Counted from the first letter of the stretch, positions 46,214-55,347 are shown. The stretch is 64,000 nucleotides of DNA from Sphingobacterium spiritivorum ATCC 33861 (GCF_000143765.1 NZ_GL379770.1:894903-958902); one strand, 5' to 3'. Made by a program: numbers and translations. The notes: generated by a model from the sequence alone, not told the origin.

Positions 46214-46267
46214 TTATTTTTATAAAACAAGGACTATAACGCCGGAATTATTTAATAATTTTAGAAA

Positions 46268-47026
46268 ATGGATATCTTTTATTCTCCGTTATTGTATCTT
46301 TTTGTTATTCTGGTTCTGATTGTTGCCATTGTGATACTTATTATTCGTAATAAACGTCAGCAGGAGCATTTCAATACAATCGAACAACGTTACAAAGACC
46401 TGGAGAAGAAAGTGGATGGATTTCAATTGAAAAATCTGGAAGCAAAACTTCAGCCACACTTATTCAAAAATATACTTAACTCTGTACAGTCTCATGCCTA
46501 TCAGACTTATTATACATTAGATAAGCTGGCTACGGTACTGGATTATGTGCTGTATGAAGCCCGGGATGAATTTGTAACTGTACGGCGCGAAATAGATTTT
46601 GCAAAAAGTCTGATCGATATCAATAAGATCAAGGTAAGTCCGCTTTTTGAAATTAAAGTTAAAACCAAAATAGCCGGACACAATCCCTACTATGAACAAA
46701 AACTGATTGTTCCGATGATCTGCCTTGATCTTATCGAGAATGCTTTTAAACATTCTGATCTGCAAAGTCCGGATGCCTTTATTTCCTTCTATTTTGAATT
46801 GTCGGAGGAAGGAATATTTGGGATTACCGTATCCAATACATCCAGCGAACTGAAACCTCTGAGCAAACAGGCTGGCGGGCTAGGGATGGAAGCATTTGAA
46901 CAACGATTACGGATATTGTATAAAGACTGTTTTAAACTGGAGCGGTTTCTGGAGGGAAATATTTATACAGCTTACCTTAAATTAGACCTTAAACAAATTG
47001 AGCGTGCTAAAATGTATACTACTTGA
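46268..47026 (+). CDS. LytS/YehU-type sensor histidine kinase
   Basis: 252 residues. One N-terminal transmembrane helix (about 8-26), a short coiled-coil (about 28-55), then the His_kinase domain: LEAKLQPHLFKNILNSVQSH with the phospho-acceptor His64, and a HATPase-like part with DLIENAFKHSD (N box) and GGLGMEAFEQRLRILY. It has no separate sensor domain, so input must come through the single helix or a partner. The 3' end overlaps the response-regulator gene, the usual arrangement of these pairs. The flanking antiporter genes hint at a role in ion or pH response, by position only. Confidence 0.87.
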   Translation: MDIFYSPLLYLFVILVLIVAIVILIIRNKRQQEHFNTIEQRYKDLEKKVDGFQLKNLEAKLQPHLFKNILNSVQSHAYQTYYTLDKLATVLDYVLYEARDEFVTVRREIDFAKSLIDINKIKVSPLFEIKVKTKIAGHNPYYEQKLIVPMICLDLIENAFKHSDLQSPDAFISFYFELSEEGIFGITVSNTSSELKPLSKQAGGLGMEAFEQRLRILYKDCFKLERFLEGNIYTAYLKLDLKQIERAKMYTT

Positions 47027-47708
47027 TGATGAATTGCCGGGGTTAAAGTTTCTAAAACTAATCACGGAACAGATGGAAGAGCTGGAGATTGTCAGGACTT
47101 ACAATGACCCCGCAAAATTACTGCAGGAAGCGGGTGAAATGCAATTTGATCTTTGTATCATGGATATCGAAATGCCTGTCATCAATGGTTTGCAGATCGC
47201 AAAACAACTGCCGGACAAAATGATTATTTTTGTAACTGCATATTCTGAGTATGCTGCGGATGCTTTTGATCTGAATGTTGTGGATTATGTCCGCAAGCCT
47301 TTAAGTAAAGAAAGGCTGCAGGTAGCTATCGATAAAGCTGTTGCCCGCAAACCCCGGGAAAAAGAGTTGGCTCCCATCAATTTTAATACAGATCAGGGAA
47401 AATATTTGCTTCATCTTCAGGAAATAACACATATTCTCAATTCCAAAATTGATGGACGCGATAAGGATGTATTCCTGCGCAATGGCGAATCCATCTGTAT
47501 TAAGAACGTCAATTTTGCGAAATTAGAAGAGCTGCTGCCCGAAAGGAATTTCTGCAGAATCAATAAAAAGGAAATAATTGCTTTAGATATTGTAAGGGCC
47601 TATACACATAATACCATTAGCTCAATACCTCTGAATTCGGGTGTATCGCTTACCTTTCAGTTGTCCAATACCTACCGGCAGGCTTTTCTATCCAAAATAA
47701 GAAATTGA
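47004..47708 (+). CDS. LytTR-family response regulator
   Basis: 234 residues from a GTG at 47004, giving the family-typical LKCILLDDELPGL N-terminus; a TTG at 46998 would add two residues. No in-frame ATG is available. The receiver domain (about 1-120) shows the acidic pair DD, the phosphorylation Asp in CIMDIEMP, and the Lys in VRKPLSK. The LytTR DNA-binding domain (about 135-234) has VFLRNGESICIKNVNFAKLEE and FCRINKKEIIALD. It overlaps the kinase gene by 23 bases. Target promoters are unknown. Confidence 0.9.
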   Translation: MLKCILLDDELPGLKFLKLITEQMEELEIVRTYNDPAKLLQEAGEMQFDLCIMDIEMPVINGLQIAKQLPDKMIIFVTAYSEYAADAFDLNVVDYVRKPLSKERLQVAIDKAVARKPREKELAPINFNTDQGKYLLHLQEITHILNSKIDGRDKDVFLRNGESICIKNVNFAKLEELLPERNFCRINKKEIIALDIVRAYTHNTISSIPLNSGVSLTFQLSNTYRQAFLSKIRN

Positions 47709-47841
47709 TTCATTTCATTTTTTTTTAATTTCATTACATCTTGTTTCAAGCCTTAAAATCATGTCTGTAAAAATTGACATCTTGCAATAAAAAGGGAGAG
47801 GGCTACTTTATAGTTTAGAATACTAAGGGAAAATCAGATAG

Positions 47842-50118
47842 ATGAAAAGATTTAAGAATACATTTTTTTATACGGGAGTGATTGGCATCTGTGGATTGCT
47901 GATGTACGTGACTTATCAACTGGGATTAGATAAACAGGAGGGCAGACATTTTGAGACGGTAGGTACAGGTAAAGGACATTGGCCGGAGTTTCTGGATACA
48001 CTCACACACAATCTTCAACATCCCCTTGCCATTCTGCTGGCCCAGATTATAACTATTATTGTGGCAGCTCGTTTTTTTGGATGGATTTTCAAAAAAATCG
48101 GTCAACCGTATGTTATCGGTGAGATCATAGCAGGTATAGCATTAGGGCCTTCATTTTTCGGATCATATTTTCCGGAATTTTCTGCCTTGTTGTTTCCGGT
48201 AGAATCATTAGGCAATTTGCAGATGCTAAGCCAGGTCGGACTGGTCATGTTCATGTTTGTGATCGGGATGGAGCTGGATTTGAATATTTTACGTAATAAG
48301 GCACACGATGCAGTCGTGATCAGTCATGCCAGTATTGTGATTCCATTTTCTCTGGGGATGGTTCTGGCCTATTTTATATACCTGGATTTTGCTCCGGAAC
48401 ATGTAGAATACCTGTCCTTCAGCTTATTTATGGGAATAGCAATGAGTATTACCGCATTTCCTGTTCTGGCGCGTATTGTACAGGAAAGAGGGATACAAAA
48501 GACACGTTTAGGAACCGTAGTATTGACCTGTGCTGCTGCAGATGATATTACAGCATGGTGTATCCTGGCTATTGTGATCGCAATAGTAAAGGCCGGTTCG
48601 TTTGTCAGTTCGCTGTATGTCATCGGATTAGCCGTAGTGTACGTATGGATTATGATCAAACTGGTAAGACCCTTTCTGAAAAGGATCGGTGATCTGCACG
48701 CACAGCGCGAAAGCCTGGGTGCGCCTATAGTTGCTATCTTCTTTATCGTACTGATCATATCTGCATATCTTAGCGAAATAATAGGAATACATGCTTTATT
48801 CGGCGCTTTTATGGCAGGAGCGATTATGCCGGAAAACAAAAAATTCAGACATATCTTCATTGAGAAAGTAGAAGATGTCGCTCTCGTATTATTATTGCCA
48901 CTCTTCTTTGTCTATACAGGGCTTCGTACACAGATCGGTCTTTTAAATGATATCGAGCTTTGGAAAACGACGGGCTGGATTATTCTGGTCGCTGTGGCTG
49001 GTAAGTTTATAGGAAGTGCACTGGCGGCGAGATTTGTAGGACAGAACTGGAAAGACAGTCTTACTATCGGAGCACTGATGAATACAAGAGGATTGATGGA
49101 ACTGGTCGTGCTGAATATCGGATATGATCTAGGAGTCCTATCTCCGGAAATATTTGCTATGTTGGTCGTAATGGCTTTACTAACCACATTTATGACCGGA
49201 CCTGCACTTGATTTTATCAACTGGGCCTTTCGTAAACACACGCAAATCGCTCCGGATTATATTTCAGACAAAACAAAATATAACATCCTCTTATCTTTTG
49301 GCAATCCGGATACAGGAATTTCATTGTTAAGACTGGCCAATAGTATGACCCGTAAAAATACGAAACTCAATACAGTGACTGCACTGCACCTGTCCGCAGA
49401 CAATATGTTGCCTCAGTATGACTGGGAAACAGAGGAAAAAGAAAGTTTTGCTCCTTTAATCACGCTTTCAGATGATCTGAAGCAACCGCTGACCACACAT
49501 TTTAAAGTTTCTAATGATATCAATGCAGATATCGTGGATATCGTGAATGAAGGTAACTATGACTTGTTATTGATAGGAGTAGGGCAGTCTATTTTTGAAG
49601 GCAGTCTGCTCGGTAAAATATTAGGTTTTACCACCCGTTTTATTAATCCCGAACGTATTTTTAACCAGATGTCAGGGAAAGAGCAAATCTTCTCCTATGC
49701 AGCATTTGACGATAGAACATCCTCTATCCTGAGTGGAAGTGAGGTCTCCGTTGGCGTGTTGATCGATAAGGGGCAGACTGTGTTTAATAAGATATTGGTA
49801 CCGGTATTCTCTGATGAAGATTCTTTTCTCGTAGACTATGCCAAGAAATTCATTACCAATAACAATTCACAGGTCGTTATCCTGGATGTACAAGGAATCT
49901 TGCGGGATAATTCGTATGTAAAAGAAGCAGTCAGAGCTATTGAACATATTGCATCCAACCATATTAGTCTGATGCACGAACGGACTATTGACAAGAATTT
50001 TGTGGCAGAGCAGCAATTGATGCTTGTCAGCCTGAAGAGTTGGAAAAAGCTGGTTGAATCAAAAAGTGTATGGCTTACAGATGCGCCCTCTACACTTATT
50101 ATTAAACATAAGGCGTAA
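47842..50118 (+). CDS. CPA2-family cation:proton antiporter with C-terminal USP-like region
   Basis: 758 residues. After a first helix (about 9-27) and a loop, an exchanger domain of about 12 helices (about 55-465) carries GQPYVIGEIIAGIALGPS, GMELDLNILRNKAHDAV, AADDITAWCILAIVIA and NTRGLMELVVLNIGYDLGVL. The C-terminal about 280 residues are soluble, with a pattern like two universal-stress-protein domains (VTALHLSAD, FNKILVPVFSDEDS) rather than the RCK domain found in the KefC-like protein at 7606. This matches Bacteroidota Kef-type/NhaS-like transporters that exchange Na+ or K+ for H+. It lies 133 bases after the LytTR regulator. Confidence 0.9.
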   Translation: MKRFKNTFFYTGVIGICGLLMYVTYQLGLDKQEGRHFETVGTGKGHWPEFLDTLTHNLQHPLAILLAQIITIIVAARFFGWIFKKIGQPYVIGEIIAGIALGPSFFGSYFPEFSALLFPVESLGNLQMLSQVGLVMFMFVIGMELDLNILRNKAHDAVVISHASIVIPFSLGMVLAYFIYLDFAPEHVEYLSFSLFMGIAMSITAFPVLARIVQERGIQKTRLGTVVLTCAAADDITAWCILAIVIAIVKAGSFVSSLYVIGLAVVYVWIMIKLVRPFLKRIGDLHAQRESLGAPIVAIFFIVLIISAYLSEIIGIHALFGAFMAGAIMPENKKFRHIFIEKVEDVALVLLLPLFFVYTGLRTQIGLLNDIELWKTTGWIILVAVAGKFIGSALAARFVGQNWKDSLTIGALMNTRGLMELVVLNIGYDLGVLSPEIFAMLVVMALLTTFMTGPALDFINWAFRKHTQIAPDYISDKTKYNILLSFGNPDTGISLLRLANSMTRKNTKLNTVTALHLSADNMLPQYDWETEEKESFAPLITLSDDLKQPLTTHFKVSNDINADIVDIVNEGNYDLLLIGVGQSIFEGSLLGKILGFTTRFINPERIFNQMSGKEQIFSYAAFDDRTSSILSGSEVSVGVLIDKGQTVFNKILVPVFSDEDSFLVDYAKKFITNNNSQVVILDVQGILRDNSYVKEAVRAIEHIASNHISLMHERTIDKNFVAEQQLMLVSLKSWKKLVESKSVWLTDAPSTLIIKHKA

Positions 50119-50542
50119 TAATCATCGGGTAACACTATTGTATACGATATAATGCAGTCTGGAAGGACATAATATAAATTATTATTCTACCTGTATAAAA
50201 CAAACAAGAAGGGTTGTATCATGAGGTATATGATGCAGCTCTTTGTTTTTTAATAGCGAAGGCATACTTCATCGGTTTCACTCTCTTTTTTAAGGAGGGC
50301 TTGCGGTTTACTGGGAGAGAGGTTTTCCATAAAATACAAAAGCATTTTCTGTATATAGCTGAAGTAGATGTTAACAGACGCACCGATAATGTTTTCTGAT
50401 TTCTTTAGCGGTAACATATAGAGGCACAAGCGGACGCTTGCGCCAGCAGATAGAGAGCGTTTCCTGCTGTCCTCACTGGTAATAATATGTATGCAGAAGC
50501 TAATGTTTACGTCAGACAAGGACTATTATAGATAAAGTGGTA
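50119..50542 (+). other. 424-bp intergenic region between convergent genes
   Basis: No supported gene; short open frames on both strands lack coding character or homology I recognise. It contains the two adjacent palindromes at 50423-50469. Confidence 0.5.
50423..50469. repeat. pair of adjacent palindromes (possible REP-like element)
   Basis: GGCACAAGCG-GA-CGCTTGCGCC (10-bp arms, one mismatch) is followed directly by CAGCAG ... CTGCTG. This segment looks richer in G+C than its surroundings. Double palindromes in intergenic DNA are typical of dispersed REP-like units; whether other copies exist cannot be seen here. Confidence 0.45.
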
Positions 50543-51706
50543 TTAGTGTTTTTTACCAAATGTATATCCGGCAGTCCACTCGATATAGTCTGCTTTACCC
50601 ATATGTGCTTTAATTGATACACCGGCATTTATGTTTTTGTACACATAATATCGGGCTCCTGCTCTCACGTAGAAGTTCTCGATTTCTCCGTTAAAGTTAT
50701 TTTTATGTAAATAATATCCGATGTTTCCATTGAGTACCAAACGTTCATTCAGGACATGTGCCATATAGAATGCCGGACCTCCGGAGAATAAGGCACTAAA
50801 TTTACCTTTTTCACTGCCCGCGATTTCTTCTGCATTTCCTGATGCCGAGTAAAAGAAATCAAAGCCGCCTCCAAATCTCCATTTATAAGATACATGGCGA
50901 CTCATATAAGCACTTAATGTGGCTTTGTGATATCTCTTGTCAATCTGTCTGTCAATTTGTTTGAATCCTCCGGCTAGGTTGATGTGATAAAGCCAGGTCT
51001 GTTCAAACGGAGGAACTTCTGCACGGCTGTAATCTGCCGACTCGGAGTTAGGTGTATAGGTGAGTGAAGCGGTAAGAGGCAATAGGTTCACACCTTTATT
51101 TGGCAGACGCATAGCGCCGTTTGAGAAGTGATGAAACGCCGCTCCGACTCCTACGTCGAAATTTTTATGAAATTTATATTTGGCACGAAAACCAAAATCT
51201 ATAAAAACATTATTTTTTGTTCCGATAACTAAGTTCAGCGGATTAGTTTCTTCATTATACGGCTTAAAGTTGCCGGACAAGCCCAATGCAATGCGGTATT
51301 CATAAGTCCATCTTTTATCGTTTTTGGGATGTATAGGTACGATCACAAATCCATAAAGTGCATAGGGACTGCCGATGATATTGGTGTTGAAGGTACTGGA
51401 ATACAGCCCTACTCCGTATATCGGATAGTTATAAAGTTGATGATAAATATCTTTGGAACGCTGGGTTTGCCATCCTACACGTAGGTTGACACCATTATAA
51501 TATGCGTCTTCAAAAGTGACTTGTTTAATATCCTTGGAAGCAATGATACCTCCGTTTTCAGCCTCAATTTCAATTATCAGCGGATTTTTACGACGAGCTG
51601 GTGCGATACTGTCCTGCGTGGTCCATAGCAGGCTCGACTGTGCTTCGCACATGCCATGCATAAAAACTAATAAAAGAACTAAAGTAAATAAATTAAAATT
51701 TTTCAA
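50543..51706 (-). CDS. acyloxyacyl hydrolase / PagL-like lipid A 3-O-deacylase
   Basis: 387 residues from a TTG at 51706, chosen because it starts the signal sequence (KNFNLFTLVLLLVFMHGMCEAQ) and lies just after a -7 box. An ATG at 51802 would give 419 residues but begins upstream of that box and puts 32 hydrophilic residues before the signal. The mature part reads as an outer-membrane beta-barrel with the PagL-type active-site pattern GAAFHHFSNGAMRLPNKG (His and Ser of the catalytic set). The family removes an acyl chain from lipid A in the outer membrane. Neighbours give no extra clue. The start is less certain than the function. Confidence 0.8.
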   Translation of the reverse strand: MKNFNLFTLVLLLVFMHGMCEAQSSLLWTTQDSIAPARRKNPLIIEIEAENGGIIASKDIKQVTFEDAYYNGVNLRVGWQTQRSKDIYHQLYNYPIYGVGLYSSTFNTNIIGSPYALYGFVIVPIHPKNDKRWTYEYRIALGLSGNFKPYNEETNPLNLVIGTKNNVFIDFGFRAKYKFHKNFDVGVGAAFHHFSNGAMRLPNKGVNLLPLTASLTYTPNSESADYSRAEVPPFEQTWLYHINLAGGFKQIDRQIDKRYHKATLSAYMSRHVSYKWRFGGGFDFFYSASGNAEEIAGSEKGKFSALFSGGPAFYMAHVLNERLVLNGNIGYYLHKNNFNGEIENFYVRAGARYYVYKNINAGVSIKAHMGKADYIEWTAGYTFGKKH

Positions 51707-51746
51707 TATAGAATGATTAAACCTGTCCGTATAGTTAAGGAAAGTG

Positions 51747-51754
51747 CAAAAATA
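51747..51754 (-). promoter_or_regulatory. TAnnTTTG -7 box of the PagL-like gene
   Basis: Minus-strand TATTTTTG is an exact consensus match. It lies 40 bases before the TTG chosen as start and downstream of the alternative ATG, so it decides the start choice. Confidence 0.5.
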
Positions 51755-51935
51755 TATATTTTCTATGAAAGAAACTTTTGATGGAAAGTGTTTTTTAGTC
51801 AATGTTTTGCCATAAACTTAGATAAGTTGCGTCTTTATGTAATTCAAACCTGAAATGAACAAAAAATGAAATACTCTTTCCGGTATTGAAGGCCGCACTA
51901 TTCAAAAGACTATTATAATGTTTGTCTGAAAAATT

Positions 51936-51943
51936 TACCTTTG
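51936..51943 (+). promoter_or_regulatory. TAnnTTTG -7 box of the AEC carrier gene
   Basis: TACCTTTG, an exact match, 23 bases before the GTG at 51967. It lies inside the longer open frame that starts at a TTG at 51922, which argues for the GTG start. Confidence 0.5.
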
Positions 51944-51966
51944 TTAGCGTATTAAATTCTAAACGG

Positions 51967-52884
51967 GTGGCCAACTTTATTTTAATTATTATATGCATTG
52001 CTGCAGGATATATACTGAAACAGACGAAAAGTATTCATCCTGATGCACATAAAGGAATTAATACCTGGATTCTGTATTTTGCTCTTCCTGCTGTCTCCTT
52101 CAAATATCTGCCTCATATAGACTGGAACAGAGATCTTATTGTTCCTGTAATGAGCCCCCTTGTTGTGCTGCTCGGCAGTATGATCTTTTTTCGGATTTAT
52201 TGCTGGCGAAAGCATTACAGCGCCCGTACGGAGAGTACATTGACTATGGTTTCGGGATTTAGCAATACTTCTTTTGTAGGATTTCCCTTAGTCGCTGCTT
52301 TTTACGGAGAAGAATACATGAGTATCGCTATTATCTGTGATCAGGCTACTTTCTTTTTACTGTCTACTCTCGGAGTTTATCTGGCAACTAAAGGAAGTGT
52401 TGATTCTGCAGCTAAACTTAATTTGGGATATATCATCAGGCGTTTATTCACTTTTCCTCCGTTTCTGGGCTGTATCGCTGCGTTGATATTGCCCCGTTTT
52501 ATTGATCTGACGGCTATAGAGCCTGTGTTTGATAAATTAGGGGCTACCGTATCTCCGCTGGCCTTATTCTCTGTAGGTCTGCAACTGCAGTTCAAAGGAT
52601 GGAAGAAACAGATTTCGCAGATTTCTTTTTCTCTGTTTTACAAATTGCTTATTGCCCCGGCCTTAGTGCTGATCTTTGTATTGCTTACAGGAGCAAAGAA
52701 GGAGATAGGAGCTGTTACCATATTTGAAATGGCTATGCCTACTTTGGTTTCAACCAGTATTGTGATAGAGCAGTTTCGGTTGAATAGTAAAATCGCAAAT
52801 ATTATCATTGGTTTTAGTATTATCATCGCTTTACTTACGGCCGGAATCTGGTCTGCCGTCATCCATTATTTTCTTCATTTCTAA
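51967..52884 (+). CDS. AEC (auxin efflux carrier) family transporter
   Basis: 305 residues from a GTG at 51967, giving the family-like start ANFILIIICIAAGYILKQ. The open frame extends to a TTG at 51922, but a -7 box overlaps that extension. About ten membrane helices are arranged as two halves, with NTWILYFALPAVSFKYL, GFSNTSFVGFPLVAAFYG and EMAMPTLVSTSIVIEQF as family markers. Bacterial AEC proteins export or exchange organic acids such as malate or malonate; the substrate here is unknown. It is oriented away from the PagL-like gene and separated by 134 bases with a strong hairpin from the operon that follows. Confidence 0.88.
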   Translation: MANFILIIICIAAGYILKQTKSIHPDAHKGINTWILYFALPAVSFKYLPHIDWNRDLIVPVMSPLVVLLGSMIFFRIYCWRKHYSARTESTLTMVSGFSNTSFVGFPLVAAFYGEEYMSIAIICDQATFFLLSTLGVYLATKGSVDSAAKLNLGYIIRRLFTFPPFLGCIAALILPRFIDLTAIEPVFDKLGATVSPLALFSVGLQLQFKGWKKQISQISFSLFYKLLIAPALVLIFVLLTGAKKEIGAVTIFEMAMPTLVSTSIVIEQFRLNSKIANIIIGFSIIIALLTAGIWSAVIHYFLHF

Positions 52885-52956
52885 ACGATTTGCTTATCTG
52901 TAACAGATTTGTTATTTCGATGATATGTGTATTTTGTACAATTAGTGTAACTTTAG

Positions 52957-52991
52957 TCTTCCTGAAAAAGATGTAGTTATTTTCAGGAAGA
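52957..52991 (+). promoter_or_regulatory. perfect 12-bp inverted repeat upstream of the sugar-oxidation operon
   Basis: TCTTCCTGAAAA and TTTTCAGGAAGA flank an 11-base loop, ending 27 bases before the ATG at 53019. It lacks a T-run, so an operator or leader hairpin is at least as likely as a terminator of the AEC gene. Confidence 0.5.
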
Positions 52992-53018
52992 TTTAAACCG
53001 AGGAATCTAACTGATTAT

Positions 53019-53981
53019 ATGCGATTAATACTATCATTCTGCCTATTCGCCAGCGTTCATTACGGACAGGCACAATCAAATTTTCAAAAATACACTCAGG
53101 ATATTAAAGGTACCAAGCTGAGTTTCACCATGGAAGCCATTCCGGGCGGGACATTTAAGCAGGGAAGTAATACAGGTAAAGAAGATGAGAAGCCTGTACA
53201 TGAAGTCAGGATCAACCCTTTCTGGATGAGTACTTATGAAGTGACCTGGGATCTTTACGAACCATTTGTATATAAAGATTACGAAGTAACGCAGTCTGTG
53301 GACGGGCAGGTTAGTACTGCTGTAGATGCAGTGACCAGACCGACCAAGCCTTATCTCGATATGACATTTGGAATGGGAAAAGAGGGGCATCCTGCTTTGG
53401 CCATGACGCATTATAATGCAATTCAGTTTTGTAAGTGGCTGTACGTCAGAACCGGAGTGTTTTTTAGATTACCGACCGAAGCAGAATGGGAATACGCCAG
53501 CAGAGCCGGTAGTCAGGACGATTATTTCTTTGGAAATGATGCCTCTAAACTGGATGAATATGCCTGGTATAAAGCAAACAGCGATGCGCAGACACAAAAA
53601 GTAGGCTTGAAAAAACCGAATAAATGGGGCCTTTATGATATTTTGGGAAATGTAGCTGAATGGACCTACGATCAGTATGATGAATCTTTTTACAAACAAT
53701 TTGCAGGGAAGACGGCAGATAATCCTGTGAATATTCCTACTAAGCTATATCCGCACAGTGTGCGCGGGGGAGCGTTTGACAGCGAAGCAAAAGATCTGAG
53801 ATCAGCAAACAGAATGGCATCGGATCCAATCTGGAAACAACTCGATCCGCAAATTCCAAAATCAAACTGGTGGTTTCCGGAAGCACCTTTTATAGGTTTG
53901 CGTCTGGTACGGCCTCAGGTAGCTCCGACACATGAAGAGATCATGGCATATTATGATAAAGCGCCGATCAAAGATTTTTAA
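53019..53981 (+). CDS. formylglycine-generating-enzyme-like (SUMF1) secreted protein, probably non-catalytic
   Basis: 320 residues with a signal peptide (LILSFCLFASVHYGQAQ). The SUMF1 fold is evident from IPGGTFKQGSN, NPFWMSTYEVTWDLYE, FRLPTEAEWEYASRAG, WGLYDILGNVAEWTYD, HSVRGGAFDSEA and APFIGLRLVRP. Active formylglycine-generating enzymes use two cysteines near the C-terminus. Here the mature protein has only one visible Cys (in QFCKWLY) and none in the C-terminal motif, so it is probably a binding or structural variant, as in GldJ/GldK-type proteins, though without their lipoprotein signal. It is first in an operon-like run with 39 bases to the next gene. Confidence 0.8.
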   Translation: MRLILSFCLFASVHYGQAQSNFQKYTQDIKGTKLSFTMEAIPGGTFKQGSNTGKEDEKPVHEVRINPFWMSTYEVTWDLYEPFVYKDYEVTQSVDGQVSTAVDAVTRPTKPYLDMTFGMGKEGHPALAMTHYNAIQFCKWLYVRTGVFFRLPTEAEWEYASRAGSQDDYFFGNDASKLDEYAWYKANSDAQTQKVGLKKPNKWGLYDILGNVAEWTYDQYDESFYKQFAGKTADNPVNIPTKLYPHSVRGGAFDSEAKDLRSANRMASDPIWKQLDPQIPKSNWWFPEAPFIGLRLVRPQVAPTHEEIMAYYDKAPIKDF

Positions 53982-54020
53982 ACCTTATATAACTTTTTAA
54001 ACCTAATAAACTTAATAAAA

Positions 54021-55337
54021 ATGGAAAGTAATTTTCTGCGTAGAGATTTTTTAAAAGCAGGAGCAGCTGTAGCGGGTACGGCAGCCTTAAGTTCAATGCC
54101 TGTTTCAGCTGTTTTTGCTGCAGGTAGTGACATCATTAAGGTTGCTCTAATCGGTTGCGGTGGGAGAGGAACCGGAGCGGCATTTGATGCGTTTGCTTCG
54201 GGACAGAATATCAGATTGGTAGCTATGGCAGATGCTTTTAAGGATAATCTGGATAGCACATACAATACATTAAAAGAAAAATTTCAAGATAAAATAGATA
54301 TTCCGGATAGTCGTAAGTACGTAGGCTTTGATGGCTACAAGTCCGCAATCAAAGATGCTGATGTTGTTATTCTGACAACTCCTCCGGGATTCCGGCCTAT
54401 TCATTTTGAAGAAGCTGTAAAGCAGGGAAAACATGTGTTTATGGAAAAACCGGTAGCCACAGATCTTCCGGGAATTCGTCGTGTATTGGCAGCTGCTGCA
54501 GAAGCAAAACGTAAAAAGTTAAATGTAGTAGTAGGTTTACAACGTCGCTATCAGACAAATTACAGAGAAGTTATCAAGCGTGTTCAGGATGGCGCTATCG
54601 GAGATGTGGTATCCGGTCAGGTCTATTGGAATAGTGGCGGTGTATGGGTAAGACCCCGCAAACCAGGTATGACAGAAATGGAATATCAGATGAGAAACTG
54701 GTATTACTTCAACTGGTTGTGTGGTGATCATATCGTAGAACAGCACGTACATAATATTGATATTGCAAACTGGATCAAAGGAAAATATCCGGTCTCCATA
54801 CAAGGTACAGGAAGTCAGGCTTTCCGTAAAGGAAAAGATTACGGTGAAATCTATGACAACTTTGCTGTGGAATTGACTTATGATGATAATTCCGTGGTGT
54901 ACAGTCAGTGTCGTCATTTTGAAGGAATCTCTAATCGGGTTGATGAAACATTTCAGGCAAGTAAAGGGCGTACTTATCTTTCAGCAGGAGGACAAGGGGT
55001 ACTCTGGGATGCAAACGGAAAGGAAATATACAGACATGATCCTAAAGGAAATCCGAATCCGTATCAGCAAGAGCATAAAGAATTATTTGAAGCCATTGCT
55101 AAAGGAGAATATAAATTTGATAATGCCGAGTACGGAGCTTACAGCACACTGACAGGTATTATTGGTCGTATAGCGTGTTATACCGGAAAAACAATTAAAT
55201 GGGATAAGGCGCTGGAATCGAATGTAGATCTTCAGCCTGCAACGTATGCCTGGGATGCAAGTCCTAAGATATTGCCTAATGCAGATGGTTTGTATCCTGT
55301 GGCTGTTCCCGGACAGAATACAAACCTTTATATCTAA
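54021..55337 (+). CDS. Gfo/Idh/MocA-family oxidoreductase with Tat signal
   Basis: 438 residues. A Tat signal (FLRRDFLKAGAAVAGTAALS) is followed by the NAD(P)-binding Rossmann domain with VALIGCGGRGTGAAFDAF, VVILTTPPGFRPIHFEEAV and HVFMEKPVATDLPG (the EKP motif), then the alpha/beta substrate domain with DHIVEQHVHNIDIANW. The family oxidises or reduces sugars and inositols. Tat export suggests it is folded with tightly bound cofactor and works in the periplasm, as known for Zymomonas glucose-fructose oxidoreductase. It is second in the operon, 10 bases before apbE. A second, more distant family member is encoded at 60395. Exact substrate unknown; a keto-sugar step is inferred. Confidence 0.9.
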   Translation: MESNFLRRDFLKAGAAVAGTAALSSMPVSAVFAAGSDIIKVALIGCGGRGTGAAFDAFASGQNIRLVAMADAFKDNLDSTYNTLKEKFQDKIDIPDSRKYVGFDGYKSAIKDADVVILTTPPGFRPIHFEEAVKQGKHVFMEKPVATDLPGIRRVLAAAAEAKRKKLNVVVGLQRRYQTNYREVIKRVQDGAIGDVVSGQVYWNSGGVWVRPRKPGMTEMEYQMRNWYYFNWLCGDHIVEQHVHNIDIANWIKGKYPVSIQGTGSQAFRKGKDYGEIYDNFAVELTYDDNSVVYSQCRHFEGISNRVDETFQASKGRTYLSAGGQGVLWDANGKEIYRHDPKGNPNPYQQEHKELFEAIAKGEYKFDNAEYGAYSTLTGIIGRIACYTGKTIKWDKALESNVDLQPATYAWDASPKILPNADGLYPVAVPGQNTNLYI

Positions 55338-55347
55338 AGTTCTTTTC

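Noticed and set aside
50214..50519. Short overlapping open frames on both strands (61 and 89 codons)
   Set aside because: No recognisable family, no promoter or start context, and palindromes run through the region.
53019..53981. Sulfatase-activating enzyme of a sulfated-glycan locus
   Set aside because: Catalytic cysteines are absent and no sulfatase gene is in the window.
55246..55347. Longer ApbE open frame starting inside the upstream Gfo/Idh gene
   Set aside because: It would overlap the previous gene by 92 bases and bury the signal peptide; the ATG at 55348 fits.
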